Below are positions 1-8,866 of a stretch of DNA of 64,000 bases, in pieces (position 1 is the first letter of the stretch; the number at the start of each line of letters is the position of its first letter). A program made the translations under genes and the position numbers. Below the pieces are notes generated by a model that had not been told where the DNA came from, made no database searches, and saw nothing but the letters and a program-made list of their open reading frames with translations. The stretch comes from an uncultured Bacteroidales bacterium. Its GTDB lineage: Bacteria; Bacteroidota; Bacteroidia; Bacteroidales; UBA932. The stretch covers positions 1 through 64,000 of the forward strand of contig CAKVCK010000014.1 of the NCBI GenBank assembly GCA_934725575.1, written 5' to 3'.

Positions 1-114
1 CGTGTCCCAACACAGGCGACTCACCCAACGCACGAACAAAGATAGTGGGTGGTCTTGCAATTTTTAGAGGAAATATATTAATAAAGTCAGAACTTCAGAA
101 GTTTTCTTCACATA

Positions 115-147
115 TTGGAAAATCAAAATCATTATTGGTTATCTTTG
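115..147 (+). promoter_or_regulatory. Bacteroidetes-type promoter of argH
   Basis: The sequence TATCTTTG at 140-147 matches the TAnnTTTG -7 box, and a TTG at 115-117 lies 22 nt upstream as a possible -33 element. Transcription would start near 151. That falls downstream of the in-frame TTG at 115 and supports the ATG at 169 as the argH start. Confidence 0.6.
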
Positions 148-168
148 TATCATATTAAATTGTATAGT

Positions 169-1512
169 ATGGCGAACAAACTTTGGGACAAAGGATTCAA
201 GGAGGACGAGAGGATCGACGCGTTCACGGTGGGGAATGACCGTGAGCTTGATCACGAGCTCGCCCCTTACGACATAATGGGCACTATGGCCCACATCACG
301 ATGCTGGAGAGTGTCGGACTTCTCTCCAAAGAGGATCTCGACAAGCTTCTGCCGGTGCTGAAGGAACTATATTCATCAGCCAGCAAGGGAGAGCTCTACG
401 TGGAGGACGATGTGGAGGACATCCACTCGCAGATCGAGCTTATGCTGACGCGCAAGTTGGGGGATGTCGGGAAGAAAGTCCACACAGGGCGTTCCCGCAA
501 CGATCAAGTGTTGGTGGACTTGAAACTCTACGCCAGAGCGGAGATCGAGAAGACCGTGCATAAGGTCGAGTCGCTTTTCAGGACGCTTCAAGAGGCAAGC
601 GAGAAGTACAAGGACGTATTGATTCCCGGCTACACCCACCTGCAGGTGGCTATGCCGTCCTCGTTCGGGCTTTGGTTCGGGGCCTACGCCGAGAGCCTTT
701 GCGATGACCTCAGTATAATGGAAGCGGCCTGGGATGTGGTGAACCTCAATCCGTTGGGATCCGCCGCCGGCTATGGATCATCAGCACCGCTCAACAGGAC
801 TATGACAACGGAACTGCTTGGTTTCGAGGACCTGGACTACAATTCGGTATATGCGCAGATGACCCGTGGGAAAATGGAGCGGGCTGTCGCGTTCGCATAT
901 TCATCAGTCGCGGAGACCGTCGGGCGGCTTGCGATGGACGGATGTCTATTCTCCAGCCAGAATTTCGGGTTCATCCATCTGCCGGACGCGCTGACCACCG
1001 GTTCCAGTATTATGCCGCACAAGAAAAATCCGGACGTGTTCGAGCTCGTACGGGCGCACTGCAACAAGCTTCAGGGCGTACCTAACACCATCCGCCTCAT
1101 CACCGGCAACCTGCCGAGCGGATATTTCCGGGATATGCAGATCCTCAAGGAAGTCTTCTTCCCAATCTTCAAAGAAATGAACGACTGCCTCGACATTGTT
1201 GAATATGCAGTCCGCGGGATGGAGGTCGTCACCGATGCGATGGAAGATCCAAAGTACCGACTGGCGTTCAGCGTGGAGGAAGTCAATCATCTGGTAGAGA
1301 ACGGGGTGCCGTTCAGGGATGCCTACCGTCAGGTCGCTGATTCCATCAGGCAAGGAACTTTTGAATATCACGGTTCGCTCCATCACACCCACGAGGGTTC
1401 CATCGGCAACCTTTGCAACGACCGCATCGCAGCCAAGATGTCCAGGATCATCGCGGGATTCGGGTTCGGGAAGGTTCACGCGGCGGTTTCTGCGCTTACT
1501 TCGGCTGATTAG
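169..1512 (+). CDS. argH: Argininosuccinate lyase
   Basis: ArgH cleaves argininosuccinate to arginine and fumarate, the last step of arginine synthesis, in the cytoplasm. The 447-residue product has the family length. It carries the fumarase/aspartase-superfamily signature GSSIMPHKKNP at about residues 278-288 and HTGRSRNDQ near residue 105, which belongs to the substrate-binding region. An in-frame TTG at 115 would add 18 residues, but it lies upstream of the predicted transcription start, and the ATG at 169 gives the expected N-terminus (MANKLWDK). The gene is convergent with the M20 deacylase and lies about 7 kb from the main arginine operon. A strong hairpin follows the stop. Confidence 0.96.
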   Translation: MANKLWDKGFKEDERIDAFTVGNDRELDHELAPYDIMGTMAHITMLESVGLLSKEDLDKLLPVLKELYSSASKGELYVEDDVEDIHSQIELMLTRKLGDVGKKVHTGRSRNDQVLVDLKLYARAEIEKTVHKVESLFRTLQEASEKYKDVLIPGYTHLQVAMPSSFGLWFGAYAESLCDDLSIMEAAWDVVNLNPLGSAAGYGSSAPLNRTMTTELLGFEDLDYNSVYAQMTRGKMERAVAFAYSSVAETVGRLAMDGCLFSSQNFGFIHLPDALTTGSSIMPHKKNPDVFELVRAHCNKLQGVPNTIRLITGNLPSGYFRDMQILKEVFFPIFKEMNDCLDIVEYAVRGMEVVTDAMEDPKYRLAFSVEEVNHLVENGVPFRDAYRQVADSIRQGTFEYHGSLHHTHEGSIGNLCNDRIAAKMSRIIAGFGFGKVHAAVSALTSAD

Positions 1513-1538
1513 TCTCTATAACAATTCGTTGGGGTGGG

Positions 1539-1604
1539 AATCCAGAGAGCCTCTAACCTGAATTTTTCACGTTACAAAAATTCAGAACAGAGGCTCTCTG
1601 GATT
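1539..1604. terminator. Long symmetrical hairpin after argH
   Basis: A 16-bp perfect stem (1539-1554 with 1589-1604) is followed inward by a symmetrical AAC/AAC internal loop, then a 10-bp inner stem (1558-1567 with 1576-1585) closing an 8-nt loop. A short T run follows on the + strand. It most likely ends argH transcription and could also serve the convergent gene. Confidence 0.65.
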
Positions 1605-1859
1605 TTCCGCGAAAGCACATACAATTCAGACCGACACTACAATGCAAGTCCTTCTTATCTACTGATTTATTATCACTGATAAGGTTTAGTCCTAATCTTA
1701 CGCCGGGATGCTCAATATGAGCCCACGGGAGCATCAGAATGACGTAATCAGTAAATAACACGTTTTCAATTTATTACAAAACGCCTCCGGTCATTATGGA
1801 CTAGCAGCGATTCATAATCATCTAAAACTCAATCGGTAGCACAAAACGGCCTCAACAAC
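1605..1859. other. Intergenic stretch, no gene seen
   Basis: Between the argH hairpin and the M20 gene no plausible reading frame is visible. The only structure noted is a 7-bp stem GATGCTC/GAGCATC (1707-1713 with 1729-1735). It is a possible terminator remnant but has no T-tract. Confidence 0.5.
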
Positions 1860-2897
1860 TCACAGTTCCAGTCCATCAAGAAGAGCAACGTAAGTTTCAA
1901 TTCCGTCGGCGATTTCATCCAAGCGGATATATTCATTGGCGGAATGGGATCGGGCGGAGTCGCCGGGGCCGATCTTGAGGGTCGGGAAATGACAGAGGGC
2001 CTGGTTGCTGGTGGTCGGGGAGCCGAATGGTTCAAGGCCTAAGGAAAGACCTCGGACGACGGCAGGGTGGTCCAGTGGAAGATGTGAGCTGCCGATTCTT
2101 GTGGAGCGTTCCTTTACATCGCACGAGACGGAGTTTTTTATCATCTCCAGAAGTTCCGGATTGGTGTACATCCCGTTCGGGCGCACGTCCACCACGAACG
2201 TACATCTGTCCGGCACGACATTGTGCTGGGTTCCGGCGTTGATCTGCGTGACGGACATCTTGACGGCGCCAAGGAAGTCAGACACTCGGTCGAAACTATG
2301 GTTTTTGAACCACTGAATATCCTCGATGGCCTTGTAGATGGCATTGACACCCTCATTTCTGGCAGCGTGGCCGCTCTTTCCGTAGGCCGTGCAGTCCAGC
2401 ACCATCAATCCCCTCTCTGCGACGGCCATCCTCATCCCGGTCGGCTCGCCCATCACCCCGAAATCAATCCGGCCAAGTTCCGGCAGGATCAAGTCGAGGC
2501 CACCTTTCCCGCTCACCTCTTCCTCGGCGGTAGCGGAAAAGATCAGCCTGTACGGCTGCTCCTTCTGAATGAGTCTTAAATATGTCTCCAGAAGCGCGAT
2601 CAGGGATCCGCCGTCATCATTGCTGCCAAGACCGTACAGACATCCGTCCTCGATATTGGGCGTAAACGGGTCACGGGTGTAGCCTGAGGCCGGTTTCACG
2701 GTGTCGATGTGGGCGTTAAGCAATATGGTCGGCCTACCGTCCGCTGGACTGGACTCCACCCACAGATTATTCCCTGATCTCTTGACCGCAAAGCCTTCGG
2801 TCAACATCCAACGTTCCAGGAAGTCGGCCACAGCCCCTTCCTCCCTGCTGAAGGAAGGAATCCGGATCATATTCTTCAAAAGATCTATCGTGTCCAT
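1860..2897 (-). CDS. M20-family metallo-hydrolase, ArgE-like N-acyl-ornithine/citrulline deacylase
   Basis: This is a zinc-dependent M20 amidohydrolase of 345 residues. The two-metal ligand set can be followed: His63 in AHIDTV, Asp94 in SNDDGG, the SATAEEE acid cluster at 121-127 with the catalytic Glu, Glu151 in GEPT, and a C-terminal His in ARSHSANEY. Members of this family remove the acyl group from N-acetyl- or N-succinyl-ornithine, -citrulline or diaminopimelate. Its position next to argH, and the ArgF' in the main operon, suggest that it releases citrulline from N-acylcitrulline; this is inference. A further in-frame ATG lies 12 codons upstream, but the MDTIDLLKN start fits the family better. 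Confidence 0.85.
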   Translation of the reverse strand: MDTIDLLKNMIRIPSFSREEGAVADFLERWMLTEGFAVKRSGNNLWVESSPADGRPTILLNAHIDTVKPASGYTRDPFTPNIEDGCLYGLGSNDDGGSLIALLETYLRLIQKEQPYRLIFSATAEEEVSGKGGLDLILPELGRIDFGVMGEPTGMRMAVAERGLMVLDCTAYGKSGHAARNEGVNAIYKAIEDIQWFKNHSFDRVSDFLGAVKMSVTQINAGTQHNVVPDRCTFVVDVRPNGMYTNPELLEMIKNSVSCDVKERSTRIGSSHLPLDHPAVVRGLSLGLEPFGSPTTSNQALCHFPTLKIGPGDSARSHSANEYIRLDEIADGIETYVALLDGLEL

Positions 2898-3369
2898 AAA
2901 GTGTATATCTTTATTTTTTAATATTTTAGACAATTTTCCTTAGTCGAATCCAACTAAAGAGAACGTGCCAATTCAAAGTCCTTCAATCCGTTATGTAGCA
3001 CCAGTTGATTATCAGCCAGTGACACCTAACGCATTCACAACCAACATAATGCGTCTTCACCTTCGGTATAATCCAGCTAAAGGGAGCTCTTTTATTCAAA
3101 GTAAATCAGGCACTTGCACACCACTCGTTGATTATCAGCAGGTGAAGGATAACATATTCACTATCAATGGAAAGCACACTTACCTTTAGGGTAAACCGCC
3201 CAAAGGAGAAGCCTCTATCAACTGAATATCACCACATTACATTTCACGGATTTAATATCACCCACTCACTTGCCAATACAAATGTACATAAAAGCTGAGT
3301 TTTTTAATAAACGCCAATAATAATTCGGTAAAGATTTTAGTTTTAACGATTACTTAGCACAGTTTTATG
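2898..3369. other. AT-rich intergenic region with degenerate repeats
   Basis: No convincing gene is present. Two degenerate direct repeats of about 40 bp start with TTGATTATCAGC (near 3005 and 3125) and continue with similar GTGA...AAC...TTCAC...CA patterns. A 16-bp arm at 3278-3293 is the exact inverse of the uvrD promoter region. The 74-codon frame at 2965-3189 crosses the repeats and resembles nothing. Confidence 0.5.
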
Positions 3370-3378
3370 TACATTTGT
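3278..3378. repeat. 16-bp inverted repeat carrying divergent -7 boxes
   Basis: ACAAATGTACATAAAA at 3278-3293 is the exact reverse complement of 3363-3378. Each arm contains TACATTTG, a match to the -7 consensus, so two promoters may point away from each other. Only the right one has a gene close by (uvrD). Confidence 0.6.
3370..3377 (+). promoter_or_regulatory. -7 box of the UvrD-type helicase gene
   Basis: TACATTTG ends only 5 nt before the ATG at 3383, so the predicted transcription start falls on or next to the start codon. The mRNA may be leaderless. Confidence 0.55.
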
Positions 3379-3382
3379 ACTT

Positions 3383-5524
3383 ATGGATTTAGGAACACTT
3401 AACAGACAGCAGAGAGAGGCGGTGACCTCTACGGAAGGACGGGTGCGGGTCGTGGCCGGAGCCGGATCGGGAAAGACCAAGGCTCTTACCTATCGGTACG
3501 CTTACATCGTCAACGAACTGGGCGTGGAACCAGCCAACATTCTGTGCCTTACCTTCACGAACAAGGCGGCTCAGGAGATGAGGAGCAGGATCACACAGCT
3601 GGTTCCGCCGGGGTACACAAACGACTTTGTCTGCACGATCCACGGGTTCTGCGTAAGATTCCTGCGTGAGGAGATCCACCGGCTCGGCTACCCGAAGAAC
3701 TTCCAGATCCTGGACGAGGAGGATATGAAGTCACTGGCCAGACAGGTGCTGACGGAAAACAACACAGAACGAAGCGTGAAAACGGTGCGGCAGCTTCTTG
3801 AGGCTCTTGCCGGAACCAAGGCGGCTGAGCCTTATGTCCAGCAATACATTGTCCCGACCTCGCCGGTCACCGGCAGGACTGACCTTCCGCTCAGTGTCCA
3901 GCTTCTGTACAAGCAGAAGGACAAGATGGCGCTCGACTATGATGATCTCATACAGTTTACCAGGCATATTCTTCAGACATATTCAGAGGTAAGGGAGAAG
4001 TGGCAGGAAAGGATGAACTATGTGATGTTGGACGAGGCGCAGGATTGCAACGGCGGCGACTGGGAGATTGTCGAGACGCTGTCAGAGAAGTGCGGCAACC
4101 TGTTCATAGTCGGGGATCCGGACCAGTCCATTTACGAGTGGAGAGGGGCGAAACCTGAGAGGTTTCTGGCATTCCGGGCCGACAAGGACATCATTCTGGA
4201 CGAGAACTACCGCTCGACTCCGGGAATTCTGAATGTAGCCAACTCAATCATAGTCAACAACAAGAACCGAATAGACAAGCGGATGTTCACCCGTCGGGGC
4301 GAGGGAGAGAAGATCGTGCATTTCCACGCCACTGACGAGCGGCAGGAGGCGCAGTGGATCTGTCAGGAGATTCTCCGGAGGGTCAGCGGCGGCGAGGCGG
4401 CATATTCAGATTTCGCGGTGCTGTTCCGCGCGGCGCATCTTTCAAGGTTCATCGAGCAGGCGCTCATCCGCGCGAACATCCCTTACGTGATGTGGGGAGG
4501 CGTGCGGTTCTTCGAGCGGATGGAGATCAAGGATTGCATCAGTTATCTTCGGCTGGTAGCATCGGATGACGACATCGCCTTCGAGCGGGTAATCAACACA
4601 CCATCAAGGAAAGTCGGGAAGGTAACCCTCGAACTGATAACGGCTTACGCCTCGCAGGAAGGAACGACTCTCTATCAGGCACTGAAGAACCACCTTGACG
4701 ATCCGAAACTGAACCGGGAGGCGCTTCACGAATTTGTCGCCCTGATTGAGGAATGCCGCTCAAGGGCATATTCAACGGGAGTCTGCGCGATGCTTGAATA
4801 TATCCTCGAAAAAACCGGACTGAAGCAGGAATATCGTGACGACAACGACGAGCAGCGGCTGGAGAACATAACGGAACTGGTTGATTCCATAAGGCTTTAT
4901 GAAAGCGAACACACTGAATGGGAGCAGCGTCCGCTTTATGACTACCTTCAGGACATCGCACTCTACACCAACGCCGACTACCGCAAGGAAACCAACAAGG
5001 TCCGGCTGATGACCATCCACCAGAGCAAGGGACTGGAGTTCCCATACGTGTTCATCATCGGGCTGAGCGACGGAATATTCCCGAACGCAAGAAGCATCCG
5101 GGAACGTAAGAGAACCGCGCTTGAGGAAGAAAGGCGCTTGATGTACGTTGCTGCCACGAGGGCGGAGAAGTGTCTGTTCTTGACCGAGTCCGAAGGCTAC
5201 GACGTTCAGGCTCAGCAGCAGAAGTTGCCGTCAAGGTTCATCGCTGAGATAAAGCGTGACCTCTTTGTCACGGAAGGTAAGATGGACGAGGCCCTTTGGC
5301 GCAGGCTGCAGGAGCAGATCGCAAACGAGAATCTTGACGATACAACCGACAGCCCCGATGACGTGGATAGGGCTGACGGCATCACCATCGGCGACAACGT
5401 GTTCCACAAGATCTTCGGCCAAGGCGAGGTCCTTGAGATCAGCGACACCGGCTCCTGCAAGGTACGCTTCGCCGATGGCAAGGTCAGGTTCCTGCGCAGC
5501 TCGTTTCTAAGCCGCCTCGCATAG
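3383..5524 (+). CDS. UvrD/PcrA-family 3'-5' DNA helicase
   Basis: This is a superfamily 1A ATP-dependent DNA helicase used in repair and replication restart. The 713-residue product begins with the Q-motif region LNRQQREAV and the Walker A GAGSGKT at residues 26-32. It has the Walker B DEAQD near 216, the GDPDQSIYEWRGA motif, and the SF1 motif V region TIHQSKGLEF near 542. The C-terminus holds a small beta-rich FHKIFGQGEV segment, as in the PcrA C-terminal Tudor-like domain that contacts RNA polymerase. The start is fixed by the promoter just upstream. It stands alone between two rearranged intergenic regions. Confidence 0.93.
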   Translation: MDLGTLNRQQREAVTSTEGRVRVVAGAGSGKTKALTYRYAYIVNELGVEPANILCLTFTNKAAQEMRSRITQLVPPGYTNDFVCTIHGFCVRFLREEIHRLGYPKNFQILDEEDMKSLARQVLTENNTERSVKTVRQLLEALAGTKAAEPYVQQYIVPTSPVTGRTDLPLSVQLLYKQKDKMALDYDDLIQFTRHILQTYSEVREKWQERMNYVMLDEAQDCNGGDWEIVETLSEKCGNLFIVGDPDQSIYEWRGAKPERFLAFRADKDIILDENYRSTPGILNVANSIIVNNKNRIDKRMFTRRGEGEKIVHFHATDERQEAQWICQEILRRVSGGEAAYSDFAVLFRAAHLSRFIEQALIRANIPYVMWGGVRFFERMEIKDCISYLRLVASDDDIAFERVINTPSRKVGKVTLELITAYASQEGTTLYQALKNHLDDPKLNREALHEFVALIEECRSRAYSTGVCAMLEYILEKTGLKQEYRDDNDEQRLENITELVDSIRLYESEHTEWEQRPLYDYLQDIALYTNADYRKETNKVRLMTIHQSKGLEFPYVFIIGLSDGIFPNARSIRERKRTALEEERRLMYVAATRAEKCLFLTESEGYDVQAQQQKLPSRFIAEIKRDLFVTEGKMDEALWRRLQEQIANENLDDTTDSPDDVDRADGITIGDNVFHKIFGQGEVLEISDTGSCKVRFADGKVRFLRSSFLSRLA

Positions 5525-5532
5525 GATTCACT

Positions 5533-5640
5533 CTACCTTAACTTGAATATCACCGGGAAGGTGTAGGTGACTTTCACGGCTCTGTCACGCTGGCGGCCCG
5601 GAGTCCATTTCGGGGACATCGAGACCACACGGACGGCCTT
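5533..5640 (-). pseudogene. Remnant of a TonB C-terminal domain
   Basis: Read leftwards, about 35 codons encode AVRVVSMSPKWTPGRQRDRA followed by VKVTYTFPVIFKLR and a stop (5533-5535). This is the characteristic last strand-helix-strand part of TonB-family energy transducers. Upstream of the AVRVV residues the similarity ends abruptly and no membrane anchor or linker is present. It is a truncated relic, with no sign of expression. Confidence 0.75.
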
Positions 5641-6025
5641 CCGGTTACGCCTACCAAATTTCCAGTCTCTGAAAAACCCTTACAGACCCAACCTAAAATG
5701 TTATAAATCAACAAATTACGTCAAGCATCATTACCCAGATTCCATCACCCCGCGTAACTCATTAATAATAAGCGCATATAAAATCCGCATTTTTTAAATC
5801 ATTATCAATGAATATACTAACCCTTTTCCTTTGGTAGATTCACGCCAATGGAGATAAGTATATTCACTGAATATAAAACACTTACCCGCCACCGGCTGAT
5901 AATAAGCGAGTGACGAGTAACAGACTGAAAATCATTTCAAAAGGCTTTCACCTATAGCGTAACAGCACTGAAGGCGAAAGCCTATCATATTCGTTAACAA
6001 GCAGTTAACAGACACACAGACCTCG
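5641..6025. other. AT-rich intergenic region between the TonB remnant and the argB fragment
   Basis: No gene is seen. A hairpin with an 11-bp stem and one mismatch (AGGCTTTCACC pairing with GGCGAAAGCCT, about 5941-5982) lies just beyond the stop of the argB fragment. It may be the old terminator of that gene. Several TGAATAT motifs and a degenerate CTGATAATAAGCGAGTGA piece resemble the repeats at 3005 and 3125. Confidence 0.45.
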
Positions 6026-6314
6026 CTCAGTCGTCGGTCTCGGGGTCGGCCATAATGGTGGTGCCGGCATTCAGGGCGGAGGCGGAGGTGATGACCACAC
6101 GGGAGACGCCGGAGTTGATGGCTTCGAAGGCGTTCTGGAGTTTCGGGATCATTCCCTCGGAGATGGTGCCGTCGGCGACCATCGGGGCGAAATCGGAACT
6201 GGTTATGGTCGGAATCACGCTCGACGGGTCGTTCAGATCCTTCATCACACCTGGGGTGGACGAGCAATATGTCAGAGTCACGTCATAGACTGAGGCAAGG
6301 GTCTGGGCGACGGA
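6026..6314 (-). pseudogene. Duplicated 3' end of argB (fragment)
   Basis: This stretch matches 8867-9155, the 3' end of the intact argB gene, without gaps and with 11 mismatches in 289 positions. Five of those mismatches form one patch that changes LSSG to LNAG. It encodes the last roughly 95 residues of the kinase with a normal stop (6027-6029). Above 6314 the similarity ends at once and AT-rich sequence begins. Both copies lie in the same orientation on either side of a 2.2-kb AT-rich gene cassette. Confidence 0.92.
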
Positions 6315-6407
6315 ATAATCGTTGATTATAATGATTAAATTTGTTGGTTTAACAATACGCTATAAACAAAGTTTACCACACATATCGAAAAAAAACAGTA
6401 AAAATCA

Positions 6408-6437
6408 TTGTGCTATAGAAAACGTTTTATATCTTTG
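6408..6437 (+). promoter_or_regulatory. Promoter of the inserted lipoprotein cassette
   Basis: TTG at 6408-6410 and TATCTTTG at 6430-6437 are 19 nt apart, which matches the Bacteroidetes -33/-7 promoter closely. Transcription would start near 6441, about 20 nt before the first ATG of the cassette. Confidence 0.7.
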
Positions 6438-6461
6438 TGAACAATATCATTAAGATAATAT

Positions 6462-7493
6462 ATGAATTTAAATTATCACATATTCGCAATTATAATTTTC
6501 GTGTGGGAGATCATCACATCATGTTCTCCTCCGAAAAATCAGTTTGATAGTTTGAACTTTGATGCAGCCGTATCTAAGTCGATATATTCAGATAGCACCT
6601 ATGTAATAATAGCGGGCGATTTAAGCACATACTCACAAATCAAATACAAAAAGGGAACAAGTTTATTTTCGGAAATAGAGTACAAAAAACCAATTAAATA
6701 TGTTTTCTGTGATTTTTCCATGCGAGAAAATCTAAATGCATATCGACTATTTAATCCACAAAATCTTCCTTTAGTCATTATTGTCAGACAAAGTAAAATC
6801 ATTGGCATTACAGACAAATGCCAAGATTTGGCAGACATTTCAAAATATTTAAAGTACGAAACAAATCACTCAAACTTAAGTTCTTATCAAGAAAAAGACA
6901 GCTCGTTGATCACGCTAATGAATAGACTATATCTGATACAGAATAAACTACGATCGGACTATTATAACGATATTCACAATGACATCAATTTCATGCTTGC
7001 ATGTTTAAAAAACAGTTATAATATATATTTAGACTACTTATTGGCAAGATTATATGACAAAATCGGTAATGATGAAGAAACAACCAGAATCAAAAATAGG
7101 ATCTTTAGTGACGAACAATTCATTAATAACCCATTATACTATAGTATTACAACCGAGGATTTCGGCAATCAGAGTATTCATAAAATATCAACCTTAAAAA
7201 TTGACAGTCTCCGGGTAGATTTAGGAAAATTAAAAAAAGGCGATACTATAGAATGCCAGATTGGACTACATAATATAAGTACTTCGAACATTATTGTTTA
7301 TCAAATTGCAGCATCATGTTCTTGTGTCGAGTTATCTTGCACGAAGATAATACCATCACAGGAATCAACTAACCTCAAGATAAAGTTTCACGCAACAGAT
7401 TCACCTGGAGATTTTCACAAAGAAATATTTATAACAACAAATGGAACTCCTTCCAACACTAGGATTCCGATCATAGGGTCTATTCATCTTTAA
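6462..7493 (+). CDS. DUF1573-containing lipoprotein
   Basis: The 343-residue product starts with a hydrophobic signal ending at a likely lipobox (ITSC, Cys about residue 21), so it should be anchored to a membrane on the periplasmic or outer face. The middle, which contains the phrase AGDLSTYSQ, is not recognised. The last 95 residues (from IDSLRVDLGKLKKGD through SCSCVELSCTKIIPSQES) match DUF1573, an immunoglobulin-like domain common in Bacteroidetes exported proteins. The gene is much more AT-rich than its surroundings. It is the first of three same-strand genes (13 bp to the next) between the two argB 3' ends. The function is unknown. Confidence 0.8.
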   Translation: MNLNYHIFAIIIFVWEIITSCSPPKNQFDSLNFDAAVSKSIYSDSTYVIIAGDLSTYSQIKYKKGTSLFSEIEYKKPIKYVFCDFSMRENLNAYRLFNPQNLPLVIIVRQSKIIGITDKCQDLADISKYLKYETNHSNLSSYQEKDSSLITLMNRLYLIQNKLRSDYYNDIHNDINFMLACLKNSYNIYLDYLLARLYDKIGNDEETTRIKNRIFSDEQFINNPLYYSITTEDFGNQSIHKISTLKIDSLRVDLGKLKKGDTIECQIGLHNISTSNIIVYQIAASCSCVELSCTKIIPSQESTNLKIKFHATDSPGDFHKEIFITTNGTPSNTRIPIIGSIHL

Positions 7494-7506
7494 TACATCT
7501 AACATT

Positions 7507-8235
7507 ATGCGTAAATCAAGTTACCTGTTCATGACTGTCATTCTGATGTCGATAGTCATAATATCCTGTCAAAAGGAGAAAAAGCTAAGCTGCGATCCAA
7601 ACATTGACAATTGGGCCAAAGAAAATTTATCTATCTACGAGGTTTCCGATAGGATTGACTTTATCTCTTTACCTTTCTATAGGCAAAAAGCTGTTTATGT
7701 CGGTTTATCCGGGGAATCAAAAATCCGCATTTGGAAAGGAAAACTAGATAATGTTAAACAACAAGGCATCTTAAGTAATTCTGAACTTAAAGAATACTCA
7801 AGACTAATCAATTCTCTAAAGCCTTATCATTTTGATACTGAAAAGGGTAAATCTGAATTAAAGGCGATGACCGAGCGATGGATAGCGAAAATGCAGAAAG
7901 AATATTCATGGGACGAATATCATGTATATGAATATTTGGAGTCATGGATGACTGAAGAGGAAAGGACAAAGTCATTCTTCTTGGAATCGATTGTTCATAC
8001 CAGAGGACACGATCTCGACACTGGTCTTATTGATACAATCCCAATAGATACCGCACATATTGACACATCTGAAATCGCACCTCCTTGCGAGTGCAGGACA
8101 GACATTTACTGCAAACAGAAACGTTATGAGGAATGCTATTCAGACAACAAAAAATTTAAATGTTCAGAAGTTGAGGGGTGTGGGCTATGGGGAAATGATC
8201 CGTGTACAGGCATATGCATTAACCAACCTTGGTGA
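7507..8235 (+). CDS. Lipoprotein with Cys-rich C-terminus, bacteriocin fulvocin C-related
   Basis: The 242-residue product has a signal peptide ending in the lipobox IISC (Cys about residue 21). A central alpha-helical region includes a W-D-E-x(4)-Y-x-YLE-x(2)-MT pattern. The C-terminal 45 residues contain the spaced cysteines CEC, YC, EEC, KC, GCG, PC and GIC. This spacing resembles the myxobacterial bacteriocin fulvocin C, for which a Bacteroidetes fulvocin C-related family has been named. The acidic, Thr/Asp-rich linker before the Cys-rich tail (DTGLIDTIPIDTAHIDT) could be a cleavage or display segment. It is AT-rich and sits within the argB-flanked cassette. Antimicrobial activity is inference. 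Confidence 0.65.
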   Translation: MRKSSYLFMTVILMSIVIISCQKEKKLSCDPNIDNWAKENLSIYEVSDRIDFISLPFYRQKAVYVGLSGESKIRIWKGKLDNVKQQGILSNSELKEYSRLINSLKPYHFDTEKGKSELKAMTERWIAKMQKEYSWDEYHVYEYLESWMTEEERTKSFFLESIVHTRGHDLDTGLIDTIPIDTAHIDTSEIAPPCECRTDIYCKQKRYEECYSDNKKFKCSEVEGCGLWGNDPCTGICINQPW

Positions 8236-8243
8236 TTATGATT

Positions 8244-8690
8244 ATGAAAAAGAAGATCATATTGAGTATAATTCTCGCGACGATCTGTACAACAGGCTCA
8301 TTTGGTAATGAACCCAAGGACTTTTACATCAACGACACACTGAAACGAAGTAAGTTGATCGAAATGGAGGTGGACAGGCAAATGGCTGTTTTCCGTTCAT
8401 GTTCTCCTGATGCCAAAGCGGATCTCTATCGATTTAAAATAAAATCCGACCTTAAAAAGGACAAAACATTGACAAAAGCTGACAGGAAAATCCTAAAGCA
8501 AGTTTACAGACACATCAAACCAAAGATCTACCGGAATCCGAAAGATAAGCGGGAAATCGACTTCCGGCAATATGTGGAGGACAAGATCGGAAACCTTGGT
8601 TGGAACGAAGAGAAGTGCTACAAATATCTGGAAACCATAATGACGGCATCTGAATATGAAAGCCGCCAAACACGAATCCGTAATCAATAA
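8244..8690 (+). CDS. Exported protein, shorter relative of the fulvocin C-related lipoprotein
   Basis: Starting at the ATG at 8244, the 148-residue product begins MKKKIILSIILATIC and looks like a Sec signal peptide without a clear lipobox. TTG, GTG and ATG codons just upstream are possible but would only lengthen the n-region. The region near residue 120 (GWNEEKCYKYLETIMTASE) mirrors the WDEYHVYEYLESWMTEEE part of the preceding gene, so the two share a domain. This one lacks the Cys-rich tail. It might be an immunity or accessory partner; that is speculative. It begins 8 nt after the preceding stop and is the last cassette gene before intact argB. Confidence 0.7.
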   Translation: MKKKIILSIILATICTTGSFGNEPKDFYINDTLKRSKLIEMEVDRQMAVFRSCSPDAKADLYRFKIKSDLKKDKTLTKADRKILKQVYRHIKPKIYRNPKDKREIDFRQYVEDKIGNLGWNEEKCYKYLETIMTASEYESRQTRIRNQ

Positions 8691-8866
8691 AGTGCCAATC
8701 TTCTTATTGCACAAAGCGCCGCTATCCATTATTGGCCGACAACGTGTCATAATGTATTTATTACCAAGTTATCGGCACAAAGAGTCATTCAACAAGACCG
8801 CCGACTGCCTAGTTTGCGAAATAAGTGAAAGGCAGCAAAATGCTGAACCATAAGACTTGCCGCAGT

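Noticed and set aside
2965..3189. 74-codon + strand frame
   Set aside because: It spans two degenerate repeats, has no similarity to known proteins and no promoter.
6027..6281. Argument that the argB fragment is a working small kinase
   Set aside because: It lacks the whole N-terminal substrate and ATP lobes, and no promoter points leftward into it.
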